The notes beneath the pieces were generated by a model. The model was not told the origin of the DNA and did not search any database. It was given only the letters and a program-made list of their open reading frames with translations. DNA of 64,000 nucleotides, from contig NZ_JALKBC010000015.1 of assembly GCF_023015865.1 (NCBI RefSeq), forward strand, positions 117,872 through 181,871, read 5' to 3'. Each line of letters starts with the position of its first letter. Position 1 is the first letter of the stretch. The stretch comes from Arenibacter sp. F26102. GTDB lineage: Bacteria > Bacteroidota > Bacteroidia > Flavobacteriales > Flavobacteriaceae. Below are positions 25,114-34,499 of the stretch, piece by piece. The translations under genes were made by a program, and so were the position numbers.

Positions 25114-26562
25114 TTATATGTTGGGCAAAGCCCTAAAATATCTTTGTCTTTTAGCGGTATACATCCAAAATATAATCGTCACACAAAGTGTTATGGAGGC
25201 CCCACCTATATATGCCAAATTATTGGCCAATTTAAACCCTTCAGGAGCAATTAAAATGTAGGTACTACAGACCATGGTCATAAAAATCGCTGGTAAAAAA
25301 GTTACCCAATAGGCTTTATTATTATACATAAGATAGGCCGTAATGGTCCAAAGCACCACAGTGGCCAAGGTCTGGTTGCTCCAGGCGAAATAGCGCCATA
25401 TTATACCAAAATCTATCTGGGTAAGCGCGAAGGCGATCACAAACAATGGTAAGCTCAAGTAAAGCCTATTTTTTATCTTCTTTTGATATGTTTTAAACAC
25501 GTCCGCGAGAATCAACCTAGCGGACCTAAAAGCAGTATCTCCAGAAGTAATAGGTGCCGCTACTATACCCAACAAGGCCAAGACCCCTCCTACACTGCCC
25601 AACATGTTTAGCGTTATCTCATTGGCGGCCCAAGCTGCATTATTGTTATTGGCCAACATTGCACCGTTGAGGGATTCCACGTTACCAAAAAATGTCATTG
25701 CCGCTGCGGCCCAGATCAGGGCCACAATACCTTCGGTTATCATGGTACCATAAAAAATCTTTCTCCCTAAGGTCTCATTCTTCATACAACGTGCCATCAA
25801 GGGGGATTGTGTGGCATGGAACCCTGATATGGCACCACAGGCAATGGTCACGAACAGTATGGGGAATAATGGTGTTTCAGATGGACTGATGGTCATATTG
25901 CTCAAATTGGCCGGCACAATTTCCGGGATGTGGTAGTCCCCATATAAAAGTGCAAACAGCAGCCCAATGGCCATCAAAAGCATGGCCATACCAAAAATGG
26001 GATAGAGCTTGCTTATCATTTTATCTATGGGCAAAAGTGTGGAGAGAATATAATAGACCAAAATAATGCCCACCCAAACCCATAGGTTCCACATATTCCC
26101 GGTCATGCCATCAATGATCTTGGCCGGTCCCATTAAGAATACCGTGCCGACAAAAATCAAAAGTATTATGGTGAAGTAGCGCATAAAATGCTTCATCCTT
26201 GGACCTAGGTATATACCCACTACCTCACTAATACTAAGTCCGTCGTGGCGCACAGAAAGCATGCCTGAAAAATAGTCGTGGACAGCTCCTGCAAATATAC
26301 TTCCCAGCACGATCCATAGAAAAGCGGCAGGTCCGAACATGGCACCGGCTATTGCTCCGAATATAGGGCCAAGCCCAGCAATGTTCAGAAATTGAATAAG
26401 AAAAATTCGCCATGTAGGCAAGGGCATAAAATCCACATCATCCTGTAATCTTATGGCCGGAGTGGGACGATCTTTCTCCACTCCAAATATTTTCTCAACG
26501 AATTTTCCGTAAGTGAAATAGCCTAGGATTAAAACCGCTATGGAAACTATAAATGAAATCAT
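25114..26562 (-). CDS. CstA-family inner-membrane transporter
   Basis: This 482-residue protein matches the carbon-starvation-protein CstA family. Signposts are the N-terminal YFTYGKFVEKIFGVEKDRPTPA, the GPIFGAIAGAMFGPAAFLW and VHDYFSGMLSVRHDGLSISE segments, the FHATQSPLMARCMKNE stretch and GDTAFRSARLILAD; about 12 to 14 membrane helices are expected. It belongs to the shorter form common in Bacteroidota. Characterised relatives import peptides or pyruvate (E. coli CstA and BtsT). A terminator shared in sequence with the BASS carrier gene follows. It converges with a LytTR two-component operon. Confidence 0.9.
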   Translation of the reverse strand: MISFIVSIAVLILGYFTYGKFVEKIFGVEKDRPTPAIRLQDDVDFMPLPTWRIFLIQFLNIAGLGPIFGAIAGAMFGPAAFLWIVLGSIFAGAVHDYFSGMLSVRHDGLSISEVVGIYLGPRMKHFMRYFTIILLIFVGTVFLMGPAKIIDGMTGNMWNLWVWVGIILVYYILSTLLPIDKMISKLYPIFGMAMLLMAIGLLFALLYGDYHIPEIVPANLSNMTISPSETPLFPILFVTIACGAISGFHATQSPLMARCMKNETLGRKIFYGTMITEGIVALIWAAAAMTFFGNVESLNGAMLANNNNAAWAANEITLNMLGSVGGVLALLGIVAAPITSGDTAFRSARLILADVFKTYQKKIKNRLYLSLPLFVIAFALTQIDFGIIWRYFAWSNQTLATVVLWTITAYLMYNNKAYWVTFLPAIFMTMVCSTYILIAPEGFKLANNLAYIGGASITLCVTIIFWMYTAKRQRYFRALPNI

Positions 26563-26576
26563 GTACGATTTTTTTT

Positions 26577-26744
26577 TTACTCTACTATCTGACCTTTAGC
26601 AACCAGAACTCCTTTTAATTTATTATAATCCACATCTTGAACCATTGTATTTTCATCGATTGGTTTTTCTTTGCAGGAAAATATGAAAGATATCAATATC
26701 AACAGCACCGTTAAAAACAGTATGATTTGCCCATTATTTTTCAT
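26577..26744 (-). CDS. Small lipoprotein (55 residues)
   Basis: A short frame with ATG at 26744 reads MKNNGQIILFLTVLLILISF then IFSC, a convincing lipoprotein signal, followed by about 30 polar residues ending GVLVAKGQIVE. It lies between the cstA-type gene (14 bp before that start) and the sulfatase gene on the same strand, and may be cotranscribed with both. No family was recognised. Confidence 0.6.
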   Translation of the reverse strand: MKNNGQIILFLTVLLILISFIFSCKEKPIDENTMVQDVDYNKLKGVLVAKGQIVE

Positions 26745-26761
26745 TAGTTTTCATTAGTTTT

Positions 26762-28309
26762 CTATTTTTCTGAGACTGTTTCAGTAATAATATCACGTAA
26801 TTCTTTACGTAATTCCTCTGCCAAGTCACTATTCTCGTTGATTAAGTTTTGCGATTCTGATTCATCCTCCACCAGGTTGTATAATTGTCCTTCTAACTCA
26901 TTATTATCTGGCTCGATGTATTTCCAATTTCCCTTTCGAAAACCCATACGATTATTTGAAGATTGAACCACCACCGATTCTCTAATATTTTTTTCTTCTC
27001 CCATAAGATTCATAGATTGGTCATAACTATCTACTGCAGCAGTACTGGGTAGTTCATACCCTATAATCGAACTAAGGGTTGCAACAACATCATTTAAGGC
27101 AAAAATCTTATCTGATTTGATACCTGCTGGAATCTTATCGGGCCATTTTGCAATAAAAGGCGTTCGAACCCCACCTTCCCAAATTGTCCATTTGGAACCT
27201 CTTAGATTACCGTTAGGGTGATGTTCATTTTTATCAAGGCTTTTTCCTTTGACATCTGATAAATTGTTACTTGGGTTTGCATTGTCAATGTGAATTCCTG
27301 TTCTCTCAAATTGAGACCCGTTATCACTAGCAAAAAAGATTAAAGTGTTTTCTGCTTGCCCTAAACTATCAAGTGTGCTTAATATCTCTCCAATATAGCT
27401 ATCTAACTCAGACACATAATCACCATATAGACCCGCTTCTGTGGTACCTATAAATTCGTCACTAACCGATAATGGCACATGAGGAACATACGGAGCATAA
27501 TATAAAAAAAACGGATTTTCATTACCTGCTTTAGATCGCTCATTTAAAAAACCAATACTTTTTTTAGTGATACGTTTAAGGTATTCATTGGCTGGTATAA
27601 TTTCGATATGATCTTTATTTTCAGCCGAATCTATATTATAAAATTCATGTTGTAAAGCAGCAACTATATTATTTCCCTCCATAACCCAACATTCACTTGC
27701 GCAACTAAATCCGTACCAGTTTTCAAAACCATTATCAACAGGACCATCGCTTATTGGTTGTTGTAGATCAATGTTCTTACCATTATTCTCCGCCTTAAAT
27801 TTACCGAAGCCAGCAGGTTTAAGACCATCTAAAGTAGGAAATCCAGCCCCTAAATGCCATTTGCCAAACCCAGCAGTAGTATACCCTACCTCCTGTAACA
27901 TCTTTGGGAGTGTTAATTGACCCTCATCTATCATAGAGGGTTCATAATTTGATAAAACACCAGATTTTTTCCAACTTCTAAATGGGTATGTTCCTGTCAT
28001 CAATGCATATCTAGACGGCGAACAAACTGAAACAGGGCAATACGCATTGGTAAAACTGATACCTTCAGAAGCCAATTTATCCAAATTGGGAGTAGGAATA
28101 AGAGATTTATCATTATATGACCCTAAATCTCCATACCCAAGATCATCTGCCAGTATTAAAATAATATTAGGTAAGGCTTTTGGCTCCTCTTTCAGGTTTG
28201 CACAGGAAACAAATAACAACGTACCTAGTATTACAATAGGATTTATTAAATAGCTACTACGGTTTAAATATTTGATTTTTTTAATATTATCTAATGATGG
28301 TAAATTCAT
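26762..28309 (-). CDS. S1-type sulfatase, predicted lipoprotein
   Basis: This 515-residue protein is a formylglycine-dependent sulfatase. It has a signal with lipobox LLFVSC (Cys36), metal ligands in ILADDLGYGD (Asp55, Asp56), the modification motif CSPSR at 96-100 (Cys96 becomes formylglycine), GKWHLG (Lys150, His152), FFASDNG and a lysine in GSKWTIWEGGVRTPF. It removes sulfate esters, in marine Bacteroidota usually from algal glycans. The maturase needed for Cys96 is not in the window. It follows an FAD-dependent oxidoreductase gene with a 26-bp gap and probably shares its transcript. Confidence 0.92.
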   Translation of the reverse strand: MNLPSLDNIKKIKYLNRSSYLINPIVILGTLLFVSCANLKEEPKALPNIILILADDLGYGDLGSYNDKSLIPTPNLDKLASEGISFTNAYCPVSVCSPSRYALMTGTYPFRSWKKSGVLSNYEPSMIDEGQLTLPKMLQEVGYTTAGFGKWHLGAGFPTLDGLKPAGFGKFKAENNGKNIDLQQPISDGPVDNGFENWYGFSCASECWVMEGNNIVAALQHEFYNIDSAENKDHIEIIPANEYLKRITKKSIGFLNERSKAGNENPFFLYYAPYVPHVPLSVSDEFIGTTEAGLYGDYVSELDSYIGEILSTLDSLGQAENTLIFFASDNGSQFERTGIHIDNANPSNNLSDVKGKSLDKNEHHPNGNLRGSKWTIWEGGVRTPFIAKWPDKIPAGIKSDKIFALNDVVATLSSIIGYELPSTAAVDSYDQSMNLMGEEKNIRESVVVQSSNNRMGFRKGNWKYIEPDNNELEGQLYNLVEDESESQNLINENSDLAEELRKELRDIITETVSEK

Positions 28310-28335
28310 GGAACAGTTATTTAGAAATTCTTGAT

Positions 28336-30021
28336 TTATTCAAGACGTTGGCCATTTTTCAATAAGATGGATTTTAAACTCTCATAGGAAACATCTTGAA
28401 CTGAAATTCCGGAATCGATTGCTAAGGAGGCTGCGGTTGCAGCAGACTCTCCTAAAACCATAAATACAGGTTCCATTCGTATAGATCCAAATGCAATATG
28501 AGTAGAGCTAAGACAAACTGGAACAATTAAATTTTCACATTCTTCTTTTTTAGGCACCAACGATTTATAACTAATAGGGAATGGATCAAACCCATGTGCT
28601 TCAACATTGCCTTCATTTTGGACATAACCGTTAGCATCTACGTAACGTTGTACGTTGTGCGAATCCATTGTGTATGCAGCCATCCCAATGACATCCTCTG
28701 CCTCTACCAGACCCTCACAATTACGCTGTGTCATAACATAATCGCTAATCATTCGTCTAGCCTCACGAATATATAATTGTTGTTGCCAACCATCTTCTCT
28801 TTCAAATTCATCCTTTGTAGTGCCCCATCTAGAGGCCTCATCACGCACTTCCTTCGGAATCCTCGGGTGATTGGCCAATGTCCACATTAAGCCCATCTGG
28901 TAGTTTCGATGGTCTTCGATGATTTTTTCCCTCTCAGCATATGAAGCTTCTGGATAGTTATAATTTTTTCCTATATAATCAGTTGAGAAACCAAATCTAT
29001 TATTAGAATCGGTCTTGCGATTTGGCATACTGGAATTTATTAATGGTAATAAAGGACCATCTTTATAGTACATGTCACGTACCGCCCCCTTGCGAGCTTC
29101 ATAATTTCTAAAAAGAAGCTCATAATCCAGTTCTTTATAATTCGTAGGTTTCAAAAACGGAATACGATTATCTGGATGGTCAGTTAAACACATTCTAAAA
29201 CAATAAGCCTGAATCTTATTGTCCCCATCTCCTTCAACACCAGGTTTTTCATTTACATTGGGTAAAAGTCCGCTCTCTGGATTTCCTTTAACTATGTAGG
29301 GATCTACTCTTGGTATAAAATTGTGGTTAGCAGCATTTTTAGAAATCAAATGGGTCAAAGATATGTTATAATTGTTCGGTTGAACTCCATTTAGAGTTTC
29401 TCCGTATTCCTCGTTGCCCTCACGACCTATGGCATAACTAACTCCAGCTGTGGCTAAGAGATCACCTTCATAAGTTGCATCAAGGAATACTTTGCCTACA
29501 AATTTCTTCCCACTTTCCATTGTAATCGATACTATCTTCCCATCAACCTTTTTTACACCCGAATCCCTATTCAACCTCTCGTTATATATAACCTTAACCT
29601 TCTCTTGAGTCATCATATCATGATAAACAGACAATGCTGCTGAGGGCTCAAAAGTCCACATGGTAGGTTCCCCCTTTTCCGTCCGTGTTTGACCACCATC
29701 TTTGTATTCAGACTGCTGTTGCCATTTCCAATTTGTTGGGTCATCATAATATTTTTTGATGTTCTCATAAAACTCCCTAGAGATACCTCCAATTGCTTGC
29801 TTATTACCTATATCTGTTTGTCCCAATCCACCAGTGGTTAGCCCCCCGATCCGATGGGTAGGTTCTATTAGAACAACAGATTTGCCCATCCTACTACTTT
29901 GAATAGCAGCTGCTATCCCGGCAGAAGTGCCTCCATAAATAACGATATCGTATTTTTTTGTTTGACCGTTTGATAATTGAACGGTCATGAATAACAAAAG
30001 TAAGCCTAGTATTTTTTTCAT
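28336..30021 (-). CDS. Exported FAD-dependent oxidoreductase
   Basis: This 561-residue protein has a signal peptide ([20 protein letters not shown]), then a Rossmann FAD-binding motif [20 protein letters not shown], the conserved [14 protein letters not shown] loop and [13 protein letters not shown], and ends with the second FAD segment ([20 protein letters not shown]). This is the FAD-dependent oxidoreductase family often found beside sulfatases and glycosidases in Bacteroidota carbohydrate loci. The electron acceptor and substrate are unknown; sugars or glycan side groups are likely. Export with bound FAD through Sec is unusual and worth noting. It is in one operon with the sulfatase. Confidence 0.88.
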   Translation of the reverse strand: MKKILGLLLLFMTVQLSNGQTKKYDIVIYGGTSAGIAAAIQSSRMGKSVVLIEPTHRIGGLTTGGLGQTDIGNKQAIGGISREFYENIKKYYDDPTNWKWQQQSEYKDGGQTRTEKGEPTMWTFEPSAALSVYHDMMTQEKVKVIYNERLNRDSGVKKVDGKIVSITMESGKKFVGKVFLDATYEGDLLATAGVSYAIGREGNEEYGETLNGVQPNNYNISLTHLISKNAANHNFIPRVDPYIVKGNPESGLLPNVNEKPGVEGDGDNKIQAYCFRMCLTDHPDNRIPFLKPTNYKELDYELLFRNYEARKGAVRDMYYKDGPLLPLINSSMPNRKTDSNNRFGFSTDYIGKNYNYPEASYAEREKIIEDHRNYQMGLMWTLANHPRIPKEVRDEASRWGTTKDEFEREDGWQQQLYIREARRMISDYVMTQRNCEGLVEAEDVIGMAAYTMDSHNVQRYVDANGYVQNEGNVEAHGFDPFPISYKSLVPKKEECENLIVPVCLSSTHIAFGSIRMEPVFMVLGESAATAASLAIDSGISVQDVSYESLKSILLKNGQRLE

Positions 30022-30226
30022 CTTTCTCTTAATTGTTTATATTATTGATACCCCATAAAGGATATTACAGGCTCGTAATAAAACGGTAATAATTCCTTTT
30101 AAATTGGGGGTAATTAGTATTAGGAATATATTTTACATGATTATTTACCTTAAACGTTAAATCCTAGTGCCAAACGTTCATTTGACGGGTGAACTTTCAC
30201 TATCAGGGAAATCTAAATTAAACGGG

Positions 30227-31417
30227 CTATTCCTCTTCTTTGTATCCGATTACGACCGTATTCTTATTCTGGAAGACAAAATTAAGTCCATACGTTTCCT
30301 TAAAATATTCCAAAATATTCACCAAGGGTTCGCTACCAAAGCTGGCGTTAAAGATTTCCTTGGCAAGCTCCGCATCATTATTAATAATCTTAACGTCATA
30401 ATGTCGCTCCATTTTTTTGAGGATATTTTCAAAGCTCATATTCCTGAACACCAGATCACCCTGCAACCATGCAATATAGGGGGCCACATCTACATCCTGC
30501 ACTTCAATGTTGGAGTCTCGCTGCCAGAGACTTGCTAACTGACCGGGCTGCATAATAATGTTTTCCTGTGTGTTATCTTGGATCGCCAGTTGTACAGACC
30601 CTTCTACCAATACCACACTGGTCTTCAAGTCTTCCGGATAGGCCGAAACATTAAATTCGGTTCCCAGAACATCGATTTCGAGATTCTCAGCCGCCACTTG
30701 AAAAGGACGACTATTGTCCTTAGAGACCTTAAAAAAAGCTTCTCCCGTCAAAAAAACCTGGCGATTGCCCGTTTTCGAAAAATTAACTGGATATTTTAAA
30801 GAGGAACCAGCGTTCATAAAAACCCTACTTCCGTCGGACAAGTTGAGCTCAAACCGTTTTCCATAGGGAACACGCAAGGTATTATACACAAGTTCCTTAA
30901 CAACTTTATCCTTCTTCTGATAGGTAAGTTTCCTACCTGTTTGTCCGCCGATCACTTCCCCTTCCTTATCTGTAAGTCGTATTTGGCCATCCTCTGAAAG
31001 CACTTCTACCTTCCCATCTTCCCGTTCCAAAATAATGGAATTTTGGGTGGCGATGGGAGTCTGTACTTGCTCAATTGCCTCTGGAGTCTTGTAGAGATAA
31101 AGCGAGACACCGAGCAGGCCAACAAAGATAGCCGCTGCAGCCCACCAAAGGTTGGGTTTAGGTGGTCTTGGAGGAAGCTCACGTACCTGAGCCTTCCCTA
31201 TCTTCGCACTTATCTTTGCAAAAAGGGCTTCCGCCTCATCTGCATTCGTAGTAAAGTCACCTGAACCGCTCATATTTAATACTTCCTGAACTTCGGGAAG
31301 CACTCCTTGATCCGGATTATCTTCGAAGTATTGCCGTAATATCTCAGTTTCCCTTGGGCTACATTGATTATTGGCGAACTTCAACAACAATTGTCTTATT
31401 TGGTGATCTTGTTCCAT
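30227..31417 (-). CDS. FecR-type anti-sigma factor, end of locus 1
   Basis: This 396-residue protein has a short N-terminal cytoplasmic sigma-binding part, a membrane helix at about 88-107 (LWWAAAAIFVGLLGVSLYLY), the FecR domain (LRVPYGKRFELNLSDGSRVF, LTGEAFFKVSKDNSRPF, EFNVSAYPEDLKTSVVLVEG) and the C-terminal DUF4974 domain (FENILKKMERHYDVKIIN). It senses the STN domain of a SusC-type receptor and releases its ECF sigma factor. The only same-strand candidate, at 46005-46598, is about 15 kb upstream across the whole locus, which is unusual because they are normally adjacent. Confidence 0.92.
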   Translation of the reverse strand: MEQDHQIRQLLLKFANNQCSPRETEILRQYFEDNPDQGVLPEVQEVLNMSGSGDFTTNADEAEALFAKISAKIGKAQVRELPPRPPKPNLWWAAAAIFVGLLGVSLYLYKTPEAIEQVQTPIATQNSIILEREDGKVEVLSEDGQIRLTDKEGEVIGGQTGRKLTYQKKDKVVKELVYNTLRVPYGKRFELNLSDGSRVFMNAGSSLKYPVNFSKTGNRQVFLTGEAFFKVSKDNSRPFQVAAENLEIDVLGTEFNVSAYPEDLKTSVVLVEGSVQLAIQDNTQENIIMQPGQLASLWQRDSNIEVQDVDVAPYIAWLQGDLVFRNMSFENILKKMERHYDVKIINNDAELAKEIFNASFGSEPLVNILEYFKETYGLNFVFQNKNTVVIGYKEEE

Positions 31418-31564
31418 AACCTAAAGGTTTTTATACAATACAACGAAACCGCTATCGACTACTATTCCCACTGTTCTAATTTAATATGATTTTAACAAAT
31501 TTAAGACTTCTTCCCTATATCCTGAAACTATTACGATAAGACCCCAATACTCTATGGAAGGAAT

Positions 31565-32761
31565 TTATCTAAGAGAATTAGACCCGGTCACTTCCTCTAA
31601 TATTGCTTCTGCCACCTCGGGAAATAACCAGAACGTGTTTTCTCGATCGAACAGGGCAAATTCATTCTTGTTCCCGTTATCCCACCAAACGGGACAGATT
31701 CCCCTAGTGGCACACCCAGTGGCATAGAAACTTGAATGGGTCAATCGCCCATCTGGATTCTGATGATCGGTTGCCCCCCATTCTCCCATCACCACGGCCT
31801 GCCCCTTGACGATAAAATGATCGTAGATCTTATTAAATTCAAGATCTAGCGCCTTTTTTTCGTCCTCTGTTCCCCAAGTGGTATCCTCACCCGAAAGGCA
31901 AAAGGTATAGGGAAAATAACTGTGAAGGGAAACCAATACATTCTTGTCGTTGTTGGGAATACGGAAATCGTTCAAGGCTTCAGGCCGGGTAGAAGCGGCA
32001 TAAGTGGACACCATAAGTTTCCTGGTTGCATTGTTGCCCCCTGTAGCCCTAATAGCATCTACACTCACCTTATGGTACTGGTTCACCACTTCGCGCCCTT
32101 CGGCCGTACCCCCTTTCCATTCTTCGGGCGACCCCTCGTGACGGGGTTCATTAAGCGTTTCAAAAATAAGATAGTCTCCATACTCCTTGAAATGCTCGGC
32201 AATTTGCGTCCACACCTCTGCCAGTTTCATCTTAACATCTTCGGCCTTGTCATAGGTGGGAATTATCCAAGGGTCATCGTGGTGAATATTGATGATCACG
32301 TACATCCTATTGGCAAAAGCGTAATTAGCCACTTCCTCTACCCGATCAAGCCATTCGGCCTCGATTAAATAACCTGGGGCCTCCCCCAGGTGAAACCGCC
32401 AGGTGACGGGCAACCGTAGGGTCTTAAATCCAATTCTTGCGATTTCATCGATCATCTTTTGGGTCGTCCTTGGATTGCCCCATGCCGTTTCATCTATATC
32501 TTCGGTATCCAGGGCATTTCCGAGATTCCACCCAGCACCCATATCGGCTACAAACTCCATTGATGGCAAATTACGCATCCCCGTATGGGCCGTCCCAGAA
32601 TTGCCCGATTCTGTTTTATGTGCGCTACAGCCCACCATCAGCAAAATTGCCAGCAGAAATACCGGTCCTCCTAAAAAATATAATAACGTTCTATAGGGGG
32701 CATCCCCTGTATTCCTATTATTTTGTGTGTAAATCAGATTTTTCATGTATGTTTTATCCAT
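31565..32761 (-). CDS. GH5 endo-beta-1,4-glucanase-like lipoprotein
   Basis: The start at 32761 gives a lipoprotein signal (LLAILLMVGC) after a long N-region; the frame opens 4 codons earlier. The catalytic domain shows the GH5 subfamily-4-like phrases GWNLGNALDT, ETAWGNPRTTQKMIDEIARI, LRLPVTWRFHLG and INIHHDD. The acid/base Glu sits in LNEP (Glu205) and the nucleophile in GEWGATD (Glu327). Relatives cut beta-1,4-glucans such as xyloglucan, mixed-linkage glucan, glucomannan or cellulose. It is the only glycoside hydrolase in the locus, probably surface-exposed, feeding oligosaccharides to the SusC/SusD pairs. Confidence 0.9.
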   Translation of the reverse strand: MDKTYMKNLIYTQNNRNTGDAPYRTLLYFLGGPVFLLAILLMVGCSAHKTESGNSGTAHTGMRNLPSMEFVADMGAGWNLGNALDTEDIDETAWGNPRTTQKMIDEIARIGFKTLRLPVTWRFHLGEAPGYLIEAEWLDRVEEVANYAFANRMYVIINIHHDDPWIIPTYDKAEDVKMKLAEVWTQIAEHFKEYGDYLIFETLNEPRHEGSPEEWKGGTAEGREVVNQYHKVSVDAIRATGGNNATRKLMVSTYAASTRPEALNDFRIPNNDKNVLVSLHSYFPYTFCLSGEDTTWGTEDEKKALDLEFNKIYDHFIVKGQAVVMGEWGATDHQNPDGRLTHSSFYATGCATRGICPVWWDNGNKNEFALFDRENTFWLFPEVAEAILEEVTGSNSLR

Positions 32762-32897
32762 TTTAATTAACAAACAGTTCTCATATACCCAAACCCTATC
32801 TACCCGGAAATAACTGGGGTAGGTAGCCTTTCTAGGGTACAGTGTCCAAAGTATGCTAATCGCCCAATCCTAAGTACTTCTTTCCCATGAAATACAC

Positions 32898-34496
32898 TTA
32901 CAACTTTTCCAATTTCACGTATTGTATGACTATTCCGTTCGTTTGTTTACCGACATCGAGCAATATACGGGCGCCTGTAGTAGATGCTTTGCCCATTACA
33001 AACTCTTTCTCCTCGGTTACGTATTGGTCGTTATTGGAAAGCCATGCCCCATTTCCACCGCCGTCATAGGCCTGGTAGCTATCTCTACCGGTACCGTCTC
33101 CGACCGAAAAACTAAGCCAAAAATCGCCTTGTCCGACCATAGCCTTCATAGTTATGGTCATTTTGTATTTGGCCCCTTCCTCCAAAGGTAAAGAAGACCT
33201 CATAATCTGAACATCCCAAGATTTGGCTCCCAAAACAATATCCCTGGCCACCAAGACTCCATCTTCAGATTCCATCGAAAGCGACCCTCCCCCATTCTGG
33301 TTGGCTTTCCATCCATCAATTCCAGAGGAAAAATCAGATTCATAAATAATCTCCGATCCCAAGGGTATTGCTGCCGCCCCTGAATATCCGGGATAGGAAA
33401 TAAGTATCTCCGTGGTACCGTCAACAAACGCCTCTCCATCAGCAGGGGTAGCCAAAATACCATAGGTGTCGAAATCAGCGGATGAGACCACTACATCCTC
33501 TCCCCCGTTAATCTCCAATTTTATGGAAAGCCCATTTAATTCAATTATCTCCCCATCCCTATATAGTGTTTTTTCAGGCTTGATTGCAACGGACATCCCG
33601 GTCACATCCAAAGGATTCACTGTAATGGGCAACATGGCCACTACCCCGGTAGCTTCGTGACGAATTTCAACAGCGGTATCCGACGCTTTTAGTTTATCCT
33701 CATTGGCGGGCATCGCCACAATCCCAAAGGCCTCGAATTCTATGTAAGGGATTTTCAATTCGGTTCCACTTACCAACGAATACTTAATAACGGCACCTTC
33801 CAATTTTAAACGATCACCTATTTCATAGTTAACCAAATTGGGTGGGGTAGCAATAGTGGCACTTGAGGGAGTGAACGCCTCCACTTGAACGGACTGCGTT
33901 GCGGACGCATTTGTGGAGACATAGGTGATTACCACTTCGGAATCCACTTCGGACAGCACCGTCCCGTTGGCCGGGGTTGTTTGGATTGTATTCCCAAAAT
34001 CGGCAAAGGCCTTATCTTCCAATGACCCATCCTCATAAGCCAAGGACACGACCAGGTCGCCCAGATCAAGCTTTTCCCCGTTTACATAGGATTCCCGCGG
34101 TTTATTTTTTACCGCTACGCTCACCACGTTATTAGTCACGATAATAGACTGAATAAGCCCCTTTCCCGAACCCTTATGATTGATACTCAAGGATTGATTT
34201 GAAAAATCGAGCTCTGTTCCATTCGCGGGGTCTACAGTAATATTCTCCAAGCCAAAGGATGTAAAAGGAACTTGTACCTCACTGTCTCCCTTCTCAAGGG
34301 TGATGACCAAAGTGGTCAGGTCCAATTCTTCTCCAATTACATAGGCCACCTTAGGTAATGTTTTCATTGAGACCCCGGTAACGCCGCCCGCCATATCCTC
34401 CTTGTCCTCGCTACAAGAGACGAAGACCGATAGGAGGACTGCCACCAATCCAAATACCCATAAATGAACCTCCCGAAATATACATGTCTTTTTCAT
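32898..34496 (-). CDS. Ig-like repeat lipoprotein with CBM-like C-terminus
   Basis: This 532-residue protein has a lipoprotein signal (LVAVLLSVFVSC) and four bacterial Ig-like repeats of about 85 residues at about 40-380, each opening with a YxxGExLxLxxLxV pattern (YVIGEELDLTTLV, YVNGEKLDLGDLV, YEIGDRLKLEGAV, YRDGEIIELNGLS). The last about 145 residues look like a carbohydrate-binding module of the CBM4/9 type (DFSSGIDGWKANQNGGGS.., AKYKMTITMKA). It is most likely a surface glycan-binding protein of this locus. It lies between the GH5 gene and the DUF1735-like gene with a 3-bp gap to the latter. Confidence 0.8.
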   Translation of the reverse strand: MKKTCIFREVHLWVFGLVAVLLSVFVSCSEDKEDMAGGVTGVSMKTLPKVAYVIGEELDLTTLVITLEKGDSEVQVPFTSFGLENITVDPANGTELDFSNQSLSINHKGSGKGLIQSIIVTNNVVSVAVKNKPRESYVNGEKLDLGDLVVSLAYEDGSLEDKAFADFGNTIQTTPANGTVLSEVDSEVVITYVSTNASATQSVQVEAFTPSSATIATPPNLVNYEIGDRLKLEGAVIKYSLVSGTELKIPYIEFEAFGIVAMPANEDKLKASDTAVEIRHEATGVVAMLPITVNPLDVTGMSVAIKPEKTLYRDGEIIELNGLSIKLEINGGEDVVVSSADFDTYGILATPADGEAFVDGTTEILISYPGYSGAAAIPLGSEIIYESDFSSGIDGWKANQNGGGSLSMESEDGVLVARDIVLGAKSWDVQIMRSSLPLEEGAKYKMTITMKAMVGQGDFWLSFSVGDGTGRDSYQAYDGGGNGAWLSNNDQYVTEEKEFVMGKASTTGARILLDVGKQTNGIVIQYVKLEKL

Positions 34497-34499
34497 TTT

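Noticed and set aside
31922..32368. Plus-strand 148-codon ORF opposite the GH5 gene
   Set aside because: Shadow of the GH5 coding frame, with no family resemblance.
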